Shown here piece after piece: positions 6,324-15,143 of a stretch of DNA of 15,409 bases. The DNA lies in NCBI GenBank assembly GCA_023392075.1, contig JAEVZU010000207.1, positions 1-15,409 on the forward strand, in the 5' to 3' direction. The notes under the pieces are model-generated. The model did not search any database. It was not told the origin of the DNA and worked only from the letters and a program-made list of their open reading frames with translations. Origin of the DNA: Bacillota bacterium. GTDB lineage: Bacteria; Bacillota; Clostridia; Acetivibrionales; DSM-1351. The translations under genes were made by a program, and so were the position numbers. Numbering within the stretch: position 1 is the stretch's first letter; each line of letters starts with the position of its first letter.

Positions 6324-9300
6324 ACAAACTCATTTGTTCCGGTCTAATATAGTGATAATATGCCTTTTCCAGTCTTTCATCCTGTGCCAGTTTCTTTTGA
6401 ATAATAGGTTCAATCTCCAGGTAATCTTCTCTGTGCATGGTTTGCCTGATTTTCACCATATATATCAAGTCAAAGCTATTTATAACGTCACCCTGTTTTA
6501 TATCCGAAAGGCAAATAAGCTGGGTGTTATATTTTTTTGCAATATCAAACATAGGCTTCAAAAGGTGTCCTGAGGTAATAGGTCCGAATGGATTATCCAT
6601 AATAAGGACCTTACTTTCCTCTCTGTTTCTGAACGCAGTAGAGCCTCTTTGCTGTTTCCGGCTATATGAAATAAGTGCTATCAGCAATGAGAAATAAGCA
6701 ACAAACTTTTCTCCCCCTGAATTCTTAACAATAATCTCCTCCCAGGGCAGCATACGCCGGTTCCTTTCATTCAAATCCACCTTATATGCGTTAATAACAC
6801 AGCTTTCAAGTGGGCTAATAACATTAAAGAGCTCTTTTGTAGACATATACTTTTCCAGATCTCTTCTCAGTCTGCTGTCATCGGCGTTGTCCTTGATAAG
6901 TGCTGTAAGGCTGCTCAGGCATTCACTTATGTAATTGGACATCTTCTCTCGAGCAGCCAGTTCATCCTCCATATCCTTAAAAGAAATATCAAGAACTCTT
7001 TTTCTGACACCGTCTATTTCAACTGCAGAGTTTTCAGAGATTTTGGGAATCTCGGTATAAATCCGCTTTGCTTCCAGGAATGCATGTTCAACAAGGTCTT
7101 TACGGCTGTGTTCAAGCTGTTGGAGCTTACTTTCCATAAGACTCAGGATATTTGACAATTGACTGTCATAGTATGCCAACCGCTCAGAAAGATAATAATA
7201 CTTGTCAAAGTTGTGCTCCAGCAGCTGAAGCTGCCCCTTCAAGCCCCTTAGTGCATCCTTGATAGTACCTTCCTCACAGCCTTCATACTTTAATATAAAG
7301 CCTGAGCTTATCTTGTCAAATTGTGTAATGCACTTTTCAGCCGTTTTGGAAGCCTGTATATACCCGTTCAATGTCCCTGTTATGGTTTCTCTGACTTCCT
7401 CATATGAGCGGATGTATTCACCGGCAAGGCTGCTGCTCATCTCGCCGAGACTGGTATCAATTCTTACCAGAATGACCTGTAGTTCCTGTTTTTCAGTATT
7501 GACTATCTTTTCTTTGTTTTCAACATCTATCATTTCTCTATTCAAAGCAGTTTTTCTTGCATTAAAATTGCCCCTGATTTTTTCTACGGGAATCAACGTT
7601 CTTCCTGCCATAGATTTTTCTACAAAATTCTTTTGTGTGTTTATTTCTCTCAATTTCAAATTTTCTGTATTATAATCATTAGTAGTGTTACCAATACTTT
7701 TGTCCAGAATGTCAAGCTTGTCCTGAAGCTGAGTTTCGATATCCTCTGAATAAACAATCCTCTTGTATTCTTCAGAATCTTCAAGCCTGAGCTTTTCAAT
7801 TGACCTTTCCTCATCCTTTATATCCTTGTCAAGTCTCCTCTTGCGTGTCTGCAACTCTTCCAGCACATTATCCTGTTCTTTTCTCAAGGAAGACAGCATC
7901 CCCTCAAGCTCAAAAACAGGAGCAATAATAACCTCTGCTTCTGAGCAATCCTCAACCTCCAGCATTTTCACCTCTAAAATTTTAAGTTCATTTTTGACAG
8001 CAGACAATTCCTGATTAACAGCTAAAACCTTCTCATTCAGGCTTTTTTCTCGGGCACAAAGCTTCGCATATGATGCATCTATGTTTTCAATCTCTGAAGT
8101 TAGCTCATTGTATGCAGCCAGATGCTCCATATAAACTGCGTTTCTTTCAATATACCGCTTGAAAGCAGCCATCCTCTCTTCAGCGAAGCTAATATTATTG
8201 TTACCTTCAACTATATCTTTGTTAAGTCTTTCCTTTTCTCCACTCAGAGCCCTTATACCTATACTGCATTTATTTATGGCAGCTGTTAACTCTTTAAACT
8301 CCTGATCTATTGAATCTCGCCTGCCATAGATCTCACGCTCCTGCTCCTCTGAAAAAACAAAGCCATCAATCAAGCTGTAATCCCTATTAATCCTGTCAAT
8401 AACTGCTTCTGTTTCCTTAAGATTTTGAATGCTTCTTTCATTCTCCAAACTTAAGCTTTCAATATATGCTTTTAGTCCATCACCATCCAGATACGCATTT
8501 TTTGATGAGGTAATGAAGCTAATTTTGTGGGAGTCTATGTCGGTAATTTGCTCTGTTTCCTTGTATCTGATTATCGGTACAATTTGATTGAAATCCTGTT
8601 CAGAAGTCAAAGACCTGAGCAGTTCCTGTTCCTTTTCAGTAACTATAAGTGCATATGGAAGCAGTGGATTGTTCTGCAGAAGTTTTAGCTTTTGCTCCTC
8701 ACTTGCTTCTCTCAGATACTTCTCCCCCGTAAAAGGCTCCAGATTATTCTCTCTCATAATAGTCAGCAATTTAGCCGGAAGATAATTCTCTCCCGTCTCA
8801 ATACCACGAATCCTTTTCTCAAGGTCCACAATTTCCATCTTCAGGGCAAAGGATTTCCTTTCCCAGTTATACAGATATTCTCTTGCTTCCCTGACAATAT
8901 ATTCGCGGTCAAACAGGTATTCTTCACCAATGTTAAATCTGTTCAAGGTCATTACAATATTTTTCTTTTTATCCTGATACTCTTTGACAAGGCTTTCAGC
9001 CTCTGTCAAAGCAGCAATCTGAGTCTTTTCTTTTTGTTGAAGCAGCTCTTTTTGTTTTTCAGCCTGGCCTAGTTCCAAACTGCACTTTTCAAGTCTATCT
9101 TTCTTCTCCTCAAGAATATTTATTTTATTCTGCAAATCGTTATGGAGTCCAGCCCCAGCCTTATCAACTTCCTTATTATCCAGTTCATTTAGAATGGGAT
9201 TTCTATACAGCTCAAGTCCGATACTTTTCAGTATAGACGGTTCATCTTTTTCAAAGGCATCTATCCCCACAGACAGTCTGCCCTTCTCAGAATTCTTTAG

Positions 9301-10722
9301 ATTTTGCTTTTTCTGACTCTCCGACTTTTCATGTTCAATATCCTTAATCTCCTGTCTGATGCTAACGAGCTGCTCCTCTTTCTGCTGCGTCTGCTCATTC
9401 TTTATATCCAACTCCTGCTGCAGCAAACATTTCAATGAAAATCTCACCTGATTGAGCCTAATGTTTAACTCTTCCTGGTCTTTTGAAGCATTTGTAATAC
9501 TCTCTGTAAGCTCACTGATTTCCGTTTGCTTTTCACATATCTTTTTATACTTTTCAGCAGCCTGCTGAAGCCTGAGCCCATGGTTTGCTGCTGCCTTTTC
9601 ATTGATAAGTTCCACCTTGATATTATTGAGCTTATCAAGCTTTTCGATTAAAATATCGATTTCATCCTTAAGCTTGTAAAATTCCTCGGATTTTTTCTCC
9701 TGTTCTATTTGTGCCAATTCCTCAGCGATATCCTTCTTCTTAATATCAAGCTCCACAAGCCTATTATCAAAAACATTCCCCTGAGCCTTCAATACTGCAT
9801 ACCCACTAGATATTTCCTTTTTAAGCTTATCCTCCTCATCGAGACTCTTTAGGACACCATTTGTTTCCTTAGCCAGATTATCAGCCTCTGCTTTAAACTC
9901 ATCTATAGCTTTGAATTCTTTGATATGTTTCTCATTCTCCACAAGGGACTGAGCAACTTGCCCAATCATTATCTCAAGCTTTTTATGGTCTGACATCTCT
10001 CCTTCTGAGGATTTGTCCAACACCTTTTCTATGTATTTAATAATCCATTGCTCCATAACCTTTCTGGAGGTTTTGCACTCTGAGAAAACCTCCGAGACGC
10101 CATGCTCGGCTTCATTGATTTTCATCATCAGCTCCTTCCATTCATCTCTGGAAATGAAGTAGCTGTTTAGCTTTCTCTCATAAACGCTCTGATCTTCTCT
10201 GGTGGAATCAAATACAGCTACGTCAAATTCGCCTTTACCGCATTCCTTCTGAAGAAGCTTTTTAAACTCCATAAATGAAGCAATCCGTATACTGCTGCCA
10301 GTTTGCTCACATACTGGAATATCCCTGATATCAAAAGCATTTGCGCTTTCATAAAAGCTGGTAAACGTAAAATACCTGATGTCGATATTTTGCTCATCCT
10401 CGTTTGTGGAGTGAGTGACCCTTGTTGTGACAGCGATGCCTGTAAGCAGGTAGCCCGCATCCTCTTCCAGCTTCCACTCAATCATGATGTAAGACGGTGC
10501 CCTACTGCCGGTAAAAAAGTCACTGAATTTTCTGCCCAACAGTGAAGCTTTTGGAAGAATAGGCTGAAGCATGGCTTGTACCAGCACAGACTTTCCACCT
10601 CCGTTGGCGAGACTTAAAAGTGCATTTTCACCGCTATAGAAGTTGAAACACTCATCAATAATGTGCCTGTTATTGTTGTTATATGAAAAATTTACAATCC
10701 TGATTCTGTTTATCATGGGCAT
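6316..10722 (-). CDS. jetC: Wadjet defence ATPase JetC (SMC/MukB-like)
   Basis: The motor subunit of the Wadjet anti-plasmid complex, 1468 residues from ATG 10722. GGGGGTG stands 7 nt upstream and the start is 1 nt past the jetB stop; a frame from 10776 is longer but would overlap jetB. An N-terminal head holds the P-loop LANGGGKS (38-45). Long Glu/Lys-rich coiled coils at about 260-640 and 760-1290 flank a central globular hinge at about 642-757. The C-terminal head has the ABC signature NSGGEK (1334-1339) and the Walker B segment VLIMDNPFG with D1376. Two motifs are unusual: Leu replaces the first P-loop Gly, and Asn1377 follows the Walker B Asp where Glu is typical. The protein ends QMSLFE, similar to a sliding-clamp-binding peptide. 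It is longer than the roughly 1100-residue JetC of well-studied type I systems (from memory). It acts on cytoplasmic DNA with JetA and JetB. Confidence 0.92.
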   Translation of the reverse strand: MPMINRIRIVNFSYNNNNRHIIDECFNFYSGENALLSLANGGGKSVLVQAMLQPILPKASLLGRKFSDFFTGSRAPSYIMIEWKLEEDAGYLLTGIAVTTRVTHSTNEDEQNIDIRYFTFTSFYESANAFDIRDIPVCEQTGSSIRIASFMEFKKLLQKECGKGEFDVAVFDSTREDQSVYERKLNSYFISRDEWKELMMKINEAEHGVSEVFSECKTSRKVMEQWIIKYIEKVLDKSSEGEMSDHKKLEIMIGQVAQSLVENEKHIKEFKAIDEFKAEADNLAKETNGVLKSLDEEDKLKKEISSGYAVLKAQGNVFDNRLVELDIKKKDIAEELAQIEQEKKSEEFYKLKDEIDILIEKLDKLNNIKVELINEKAAANHGLRLQQAAEKYKKICEKQTEISELTESITNASKDQEELNIRLNQVRFSLKCLLQQELDIKNEQTQQKEEQLVSIRQEIKDIEHEKSESQKKQNLKNSEKGRLSVGIDAFEKDEPSILKSIGLELYRNPILNELDNKEVDKAGAGLHNDLQNKINILEEKKDRLEKCSLELGQAEKQKELLQQKEKTQIAALTEAESLVKEYQDKKKNIVMTLNRFNIGEEYLFDREYIVREAREYLYNWERKSFALKMEIVDLEKRIRGIETGENYLPAKLLTIMRENNLEPFTGEKYLREASEEQKLKLLQNNPLLPYALIVTEKEQELLRSLTSEQDFNQIVPIIRYKETEQITDIDSHKISFITSSKNAYLDGDGLKAYIESLSLENERSIQNLKETEAVIDRINRDYSLIDGFVFSEEQEREIYGRRDSIDQEFKELTAAINKCSIGIRALSGEKERLNKDIVEGNNNISFAEERMAAFKRYIERNAVYMEHLAAYNELTSEIENIDASYAKLCAREKSLNEKVLAVNQELSAVKNELKILEVKMLEVEDCSEAEVIIAPVFELEGMLSSLRKEQDNVLEELQTRKRRLDKDIKDEERSIEKLRLEDSEEYKRIVYSEDIETQLQDKLDILDKSIGNTTNDYNTENLKLREINTQKNFVEKSMAGRTLIPVEKIRGNFNARKTALNREMIDVENKEKIVNTEKQELQVILVRIDTSLGEMSSSLAGEYIRSYEEVRETITGTLNGYIQASKTAEKCITQFDKISSGFILKYEGCEEGTIKDALRGLKGQLQLLEHNFDKYYYLSERLAYYDSQLSNILSLMESKLQQLEHSRKDLVEHAFLEAKRIYTEIPKISENSAVEIDGVRKRVLDISFKDMEDELAAREKMSNYISECLSSLTALIKDNADDSRLRRDLEKYMSTKELFNVISPLESCVINAYKVDLNERNRRMLPWEEIIVKNSGGEKFVAYFSLLIALISYSRKQQRGSTAFRNREESKVLIMDNPFGPITSGHLLKPMFDIAKKYNTQLICLSDIKQGDVINSFDLIYMVKIRQTMHREDYLEIEPIIQKKLAQDERLEKAYYHYIRPEQMSLFE

Positions 10723-10723
10723 A

Positions 10724-11416
10724 TTAAAGCACCCCCGTTTCAAAGGCTTCCAGCAGAAGCTTTGCCCTGTCGGCATTCAGATAGTATTGCCGCATAAGAA
10801 TATCCAGCTTTTTGGTAGTTCTTATCTGGTTTTCAACTACATATGCCAGCTTATTTTCTTCCAGAATGTCGCATACATTCTTTACTACATTGGATTTTGT
10901 CTTTCGCTTTGAATCATGGGCGGCAAGCATATTTGACCACAACTCTATAGAACTGGAGAGATTGACCTTGTAATCATCCTCCAACATTTCAACCTTATCG
11001 GCCGGAAGTTTGCCCAACCGTTCAAAGCGCTCATCCAGCCAGTTTATCAGGTGGCTTACCTGGATAAAGTCAGTCTTTTTGGGATCACGATTTTTACCAT
11101 TGTAAAACTCAAAAAATATGAATATCATTATGTAATATCCTAGATATACGTCTTTATTGGTGGCATTACTTCCGAAATACTTTCTGAAATCCGATGGCTG
11201 CATGGAAATAAGCTGGCTATTAATATTTGGCACAAGGAAAATTGAGTCATCAAAATTCAGAAGCTTGCACTCAAACTCCTCTTCAAAGCATGCCAACGCT
11301 TCCTGAACCTCATATTCAAGATACTCACCGTACAAAAAGGAGTTTTCTTTTCTATTGATTTCACCATCCATAAGCAATTGCTTGAAAATTTTAACTGCTG
11401 ATTTAAAATGCTCCAT
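10724..11416 (-). CDS. jetB: Wadjet KITE-like subunit JetB
   Basis: The product has 230 residues. It lies between jetA and jetC, the position and size of JetB, the winged-helix (KITE/MukE-like) dimer that bridges the JetA kleisin and the JetC heads. No catalytic motif is seen, as expected. The N-terminus (residues 1-70) and C-terminus (about 150-230, e.g. NVCDILEENKLAYVVENQ) look like alpha/beta winged-helix folds. Similarity to type I JetB (DUF4194) is not obvious, and it probably belongs to the family that clostridial genomes carry next to JetA-family proteins (I recall DUF6063, unverified). The start ATG 11416 shares one base with the jetA stop (TAATG), and GAGGTG is 8 nt upstream, so translation is coupled. 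Confidence 0.82.
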   Translation of the reverse strand: MEHFKSAVKIFKQLLMDGEINRKENSFLYGEYLEYEVQEALACFEEEFECKLLNFDDSIFLVPNINSQLISMQPSDFRKYFGSNATNKDVYLGYYIMIFIFFEFYNGKNRDPKKTDFIQVSHLINWLDERFERLGKLPADKVEMLEDDYKVNLSSSIELWSNMLAAHDSKRKTKSNVVKNVCDILEENKLAYVVENQIRTTKKLDILMRQYYLNADRAKLLLEAFETGVL

Positions 11417-13107
11417 TATTTAATCACCTCAAAAATCAAATCTGACATTTCAATGGTTTCCTTGTATTTTACGACTTCCGTCGCTTCCTCTCCTATTGTC
11501 TTTGCAGTCCCATTTGGCGTTCCTGCTTCTCCTCTGACACTGCCGTCCAATACTCTTTCCACCGTAACCTTTAATTCTCTATCGCCTTTTGTAATCCTAA
11601 GCTCAGAGATATTTTCAAGTCCTTTTATCCTGCCCTTTAATTTTGTAAGACAGTATTCCAGACTGAATTCCTCGGTTGGATGATCCAGTACTCTGCTCCT
11701 CGAGTGGAAGAAGTCCGAAATTCTTATACTTTCTATATTGTACAGGTACAATGCCGTCAAGAGCAGTCTGTTACCTTCCATTAATTCCTTATAAAGCTTT
11801 TTACCCTCAATTATATGATTATCAATGTCTGAATTCTGAAGTCTGCCAAGTATTTCACTGAGAGCAATTGAGCCTATGTGCATTGTTTCATTGATAAATA
11901 ATGCAAGAATATTGATATATTGCTCAGAAATGAGGCTCACCCTTTCTTTTTCCTGTGAAGCATCATAGTCTTCCCTTCTTAGAAGGTGCGTGTCCTCGCA
12001 CTCTGCTTCCTTAAAAATAATCTGGGGCTCAAAAATCTGCCCAACACCCATAAGTTTCCGTCTTGCAGGAAGCGTCAACGGCTGCAGCAGGTTAATGCAC
12101 CTATCCAGCACATTTTCATAGCGTTCAAGACTATAAAGAATAGTCTCTTCAAAGTCATATCTTTTTTCGAAGCTGAATTCGAAAGATTTTTTTATTGTAT
12201 CCAAATACATCTCAGTGAGACTGTGTCTATTTATAATAAGATCTCTCTGCTCAGTAATAACAATTCCGATATTGTGCATTATTTCCTGAATTTCAGCTTT
12301 AGCCTTATAAAGCTTGTCCTCAAGGGATTTTGACATACTGAACTCTTCTTTAATCTTTTCCTCAGCCATACTTATCATTTTCTGAATATCCTGCATGGTA
12401 TCATATTCCTCTGAAAGCATGGCATAGGTGCTTTTGATAAGGGCTTCAAACTGTTCGACATCAACAGAATGAATATTTTGCCTGATTGACAAAACAAAGG
12501 CTTCAATATCCTTTTTCTTCTGTCTCACAAAATTGATAAGCTCAGCACTCTGCCTGACAGCACTGGAAAACTTTTTGCGCTTTATGTATTCCTTAAGCTT
12601 CAACTGCTCGATTGTAAGCTGTATTTCTTCGTCCATTTCACGCATTCTGAAAAGAAACTCATAGCCTTGATTGGTAAGGAAGTATACAATTTTTTTAATA
12701 CCGTTTTCTTCCACTATCTTGTCTGAGATCAATCTTATATTGATTTCTTCTATTGTTTTGCTGGTATAATTCATAAGAGTGTATCCCAACTTTACACCAT
12801 TGTTTTGAAGAATATCTCTGATTATATACGAAGCAAGCTCCTTCAGCTTGTCCCTGGATAGCTTTCTTCCGTGATATTCGCTCAGAAGCTCGTCAAGGAA
12901 TGCCTCTATGTGATAAAGCTCGCACTGGTTATTCTCTTCCAGCGTTTTCTCCATAATGAATAACAGGATGGAAACTATAATGTTTGTAAGCTCATTTTCA
13001 TCAAACAAGCTCTCAAGCTCAGTCCTTTTACCTTTCCTGTTTATTATGGAGCTGGCAATACCAATGCTCTCCATTCTTTTATTAAAGTTCTCCAAAAACT
13101 CAAACAT
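11416..13107 (-). CDS. jetA: Wadjet kleisin-like subunit JetA
   Basis: The product has 563 residues. It should be the kleisin (MukF-like) that connects the two JetC heads. Residues 1-160 look like helical and winged-helix domains, the middle (about 180-330) is helical and coiled-coil rich, and about 395-515 is a second helical/winged-helix region. A Gly/Thr/Glu-rich flexible linker follows at about 521-541, then a short amphipathic C-terminal segment (EMSDLIFEVIK) that could dock on a JetC head. The family is the one annotated in Firmicutes as JetA-family (formerly DUF5716, from memory). It starts at ATG 13107 with GGGGG 12 nt upstream (a little far); ATG 13074 is an alternative. It lies 40 nt after jetD and overlaps jetB by 1 nt. 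Confidence 0.85.
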   Translation of the reverse strand: MFEFLENFNKRMESIGIASSIINRKGKRTELESLFDENELTNIIVSILLFIMEKTLEENNQCELYHIEAFLDELLSEYHGRKLSRDKLKELASYIIRDILQNNGVKLGYTLMNYTSKTIEEINIRLISDKIVEENGIKKIVYFLTNQGYEFLFRMREMDEEIQLTIEQLKLKEYIKRKKFSSAVRQSAELINFVRQKKKDIEAFVLSIRQNIHSVDVEQFEALIKSTYAMLSEEYDTMQDIQKMISMAEEKIKEEFSMSKSLEDKLYKAKAEIQEIMHNIGIVITEQRDLIINRHSLTEMYLDTIKKSFEFSFEKRYDFEETILYSLERYENVLDRCINLLQPLTLPARRKLMGVGQIFEPQIIFKEAECEDTHLLRREDYDASQEKERVSLISEQYINILALFINETMHIGSIALSEILGRLQNSDIDNHIIEGKKLYKELMEGNRLLLTALYLYNIESIRISDFFHSRSRVLDHPTEEFSLEYCLTKLKGRIKGLENISELRITKGDRELKVTVERVLDGSVRGEAGTPNGTAKTIGEEATEVVKYKETIEMSDLIFEVIK

Positions 13108-13147
13108 CCGACGTTAAAACCCCCAAATACTTAAACTGGCTTCAATC

Positions 13148-14218
13148 CTATACTTCTCCGTTTTTGAGTCTGCTGAAAAAACACTCTCGGTTTAATATTT
13201 CTTGAGGGATGTATCTTCCTTCCTCAAGTATGCTATTAATCCTTCTACTCTCTTCGTCATCAAATTCTCCCAGAAATCGAGTGATAAATTTTTTGCTCTG
13301 CTTTTCCTTAGTCCGGGGAAGCTCAAATTTTCCTCCAGTGCTCTTTAGTAATTTTGTTGCCTCTTCAAGCATCCAGGAATAGAGTCTGCCAAACAGCTTA
13401 ATATCCAATCCGGAATTAATATCCTTAAGGTCATTAAATATGCCAATTCCTTCATAATCCAGATCACCAAAGTAATAATATGTGGTTTTGTTATCACTGA
13501 AAAAGCTGACATCAAATTCTGTAAGCGAGTCAAATCTTCTCGAAACCTTTTTGCCCTCTCCATAAAGTAAAACATCAAAGGTTATTCCTAACATATTATT
13601 CATATCAGGAGTCATAATACTTTTGAGAGTATACCATGTATCCTTATTTTCTATAATTAAAACGTTTATATTTCCCTGTATTTCGGTAATTCTATGAATA
13701 AAGAATGGTTCAGGCGTCATGTAGAAATTCAAGGCATTTCTTAAGGCAGGATTGAAATTAAGCACTGAATGAAGATTTTTATCTTCTTTAAGGGCCTTTT
13801 CTTTTCCAAAAACCTGGAAAGACCTTTCATTTATTGATAGCTGCACGGCTAGTGCTTGATTATTTGACTTGATAAATGTGTTCAGAATTTGTACCCACGC
13901 CCTGTGTTTAGAATATTTCTGCTGGTCGTCAAGATAGCCTTCAATATTAAATGAACTGGAGAGCAGTCTTATCTCCTCGATATAATTATCAAGGCGCTGT
14001 TCTGGCTTGTTTATGGAATACCGTTTGTATAGCGGTGGATTCATTCCATTTGAGCCAGAGCTTACTACAGGTAAAATCAGGCCTTCCTCTACCAGCTTTT
14101 CTACTATTTTGTGATACTCGACATAGTCATTAACAGCTGTTATGGTCCTGAGCTCTTTTTCAGCTATACGCGTAGTTTTATGGTTTTGAAGCCTTTTTAC
14201 CAAATCAGAATAACTCAT
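13148..14218 (-). CDS. jetD: Wadjet Toprim nuclease JetD
   Basis: The nuclease subunit that cleaves circular DNA after loop extrusion. It has 356 residues from ATG 14218, which has GAGGG about 5 nt upstream; a frame from 14290 would add 24 residues reaching into the fic terminator. The N-terminal half (1-150) is a winged-helix, DNA-binding region. The C-terminal half has Toprim hallmarks: NVLIIENKDTW with E190, YGEG (219-222), then YYYFGDLDYEG with the metal-binding D252 and D254. A late IPQEIL with Q339/E340 matches the conserved C-terminal QE of JetD (DUF2220-type). All expected acidic residues are present, so the nuclease should be active. It is the first gene of the Wadjet operon here, whereas the classical type I order is jetA-B-C-D. 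Confidence 0.88.
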   Translation of the reverse strand: MSYSDLVKRLQNHKTTRIAEKELRTITAVNDYVEYHKIVEKLVEEGLILPVVSSGSNGMNPPLYKRYSINKPEQRLDNYIEEIRLLSSSFNIEGYLDDQQKYSKHRAWVQILNTFIKSNNQALAVQLSINERSFQVFGKEKALKEDKNLHSVLNFNPALRNALNFYMTPEPFFIHRITEIQGNINVLIIENKDTWYTLKSIMTPDMNNMLGITFDVLLYGEGKKVSRRFDSLTEFDVSFFSDNKTTYYYFGDLDYEGIGIFNDLKDINSGLDIKLFGRLYSWMLEEATKLLKSTGGKFELPRTKEKQSKKFITRFLGEFDDEESRRINSILEEGRYIPQEILNRECFFSRLKNGEV

Positions 14219-14231
14219 CTCAACCCTCTTA

Positions 14232-14268
14232 ATCATCTTGATGATAAATATGGAAAATTGTTTTTCCA
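14232..14268. promoter_or_regulatory. Two inverted repeats in front of jetD
   Basis: ATCATC-TT-GATGAT (14232-14245) and TGGAAAA-TTGT-TTTTCCA (14251-14268) are two perfect short dyads inside the 106-bp gap between fic and jetD. They sit just upstream of the jetD Shine-Dalgarno, where an operator or a 5' UTR hairpin would act. No clear -35/-10 pair was found here, so the operon may also be read from the fic promoter. Confidence 0.4.
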
Positions 14269-14280
14269 CCCAAATCATAA

Positions 14281-14309
14281 AAAGTACCAAACCTATACGC
14301 TTATACTTT
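14281..14309 (-). terminator. Weak terminator after fic
   Basis: AAAGTA (14281-14286) and TACTTT (14304-14309) form only a 6-bp stem with a long loop. The equivalent site beside the fic remnant has a perfect 13-bp stem. Termination here is probably inefficient, which would let fic transcription continue into jetD. Confidence 0.4.
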
Positions 14310-14324
14310 CTGTTATCATACTTG

Positions 14325-15086
14325 TTACATTTGCTGTATTTGATGTGATTGATTCTGTTCCGGTATTATAGCGATATATTTATCAAGCTGTGCTTCTTCC
14401 AATTCCGCAATCATATTTGTAAAATCATCTAGAATACCTTGAGCTGCATATTTATCTAATGCATTATAATAATCCAATCGGTTTTCCTTTGCTATAGAAA
14501 CCGGCAAAAAGCCATAACTCATCAGTTGATAGTTCATAATCAGTCTGGACGACCTGCCATTGCCATCCTGAAACGGATGAATTCTAACAAATTCCGCATG
14601 AGTCCATGCTGCTAGTTCAATTGGATTAAAATCTTTCTTATACGTTAAATCTGCAAAGAAATTCTTTATCTGAATATACATTTCATTTCTTACAGGTGGT
14701 ATATGACTGGCACCACTAATAACAACCTCTTCATTTCGATATATACCACCTACTATGATATTTTCCATGACAAGCGCATGAATGTCTTTTAGTATTTTTT
14801 CACTCAAAGGAAGCCCATCGTTGATACATTGCTTCACATAACGAAAGGCTTTTTTATGATTTACGACTTCGTATATTTCTCTAAGTGCTTTTCCGCCAAC
14901 GGAAATACCGTCTTCCAATACTACTTTAGTTTCCATTAGCGTAAGGGTATTTCCCTCTATTGCAGTAGAGTGATGAGTAAATTCTACTTCAAACGCATTA
15001 TTATATGATTCAATTGTAACTTCATGAAGTGTATCTTTTCCAGCCTCATACAATTTTTGTTTTTCTAATAATCTTTTAAAATCCAA
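14325..15086 (-). CDS. Fic family protein (putative AMP-transferase), class II
   Basis: The product is 253 residues and intact. The FIC motif H170-PFQDGNGRSSR-181 fits HxFx(D/E)GNGRxxR completely, so catalytic His170, the phosphate-binding loop and Arg residues are present. The N-terminal STAIEGN (S40 to N46) matches the inhibitory (S/T)xxxE(G/N) helix, with Glu44 predicted to block ATP binding; this places it in the self-inhibited class II. GGIYRNEEVVI (113-123) is the target-docking flap. Expected activity is NMP (usually AMP) transfer to a Ser/Thr/Tyr of an unknown protein. The start is TTG at 15086, supported by GAGGTG 5 nt upstream and conserved in the pseudogene copy. It lies 106 nt upstream of jetD on the same strand, behind a weak terminator. 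Confidence 0.9.
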   Translation of the reverse strand: MDFKRLLEKQKLYEAGKDTLHEVTIESYNNAFEVEFTHHSTAIEGNTLTLMETKVVLEDGISVGGKALREIYEVVNHKKAFRYVKQCINDGLPLSEKILKDIHALVMENIIVGGIYRNEEVVISGASHIPPVRNEMYIQIKNFFADLTYKKDFNPIELAAWTHAEFVRIHPFQDGNGRSSRLIMNYQLMSYGFLPVSIAKENRLDYYNALDKYAAQGILDDFTNMIAELEEAQLDKYIAIIPEQNQSHQIQQM

Positions 15087-15134
15087 GATTGCACCTCATT
15101 TCATAGTTATCTTTTACATACTTACTCTATGATC

Positions 15135-15143
15135 ATTATATCA
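15135..15143 (-). promoter_or_regulatory. fic promoter, extended -10
   Basis: The minus strand reads TGATATAAT (15143-15135), a TGn extended -10 box with perfect TATAAT, about 50 nt before the TTG start. No good -35 is seen, which an extended -10 tolerates. The decayed fic copy has CATAAT and has lost the TG. Confidence 0.6.

Noticed and set aside
10723..10776. Longer JetC start with 18 extra residues
   Set aside because: It would overlap jetB by more than 50 nt, whereas ATG 10722 has a GGGGGTG site 7 nt upstream and follows the jetB stop.
14219..14290. Longer JetD start with 24 extra residues
   Set aside because: The extension covers both dyads and part of the fic terminator, and has no good ribosome site.
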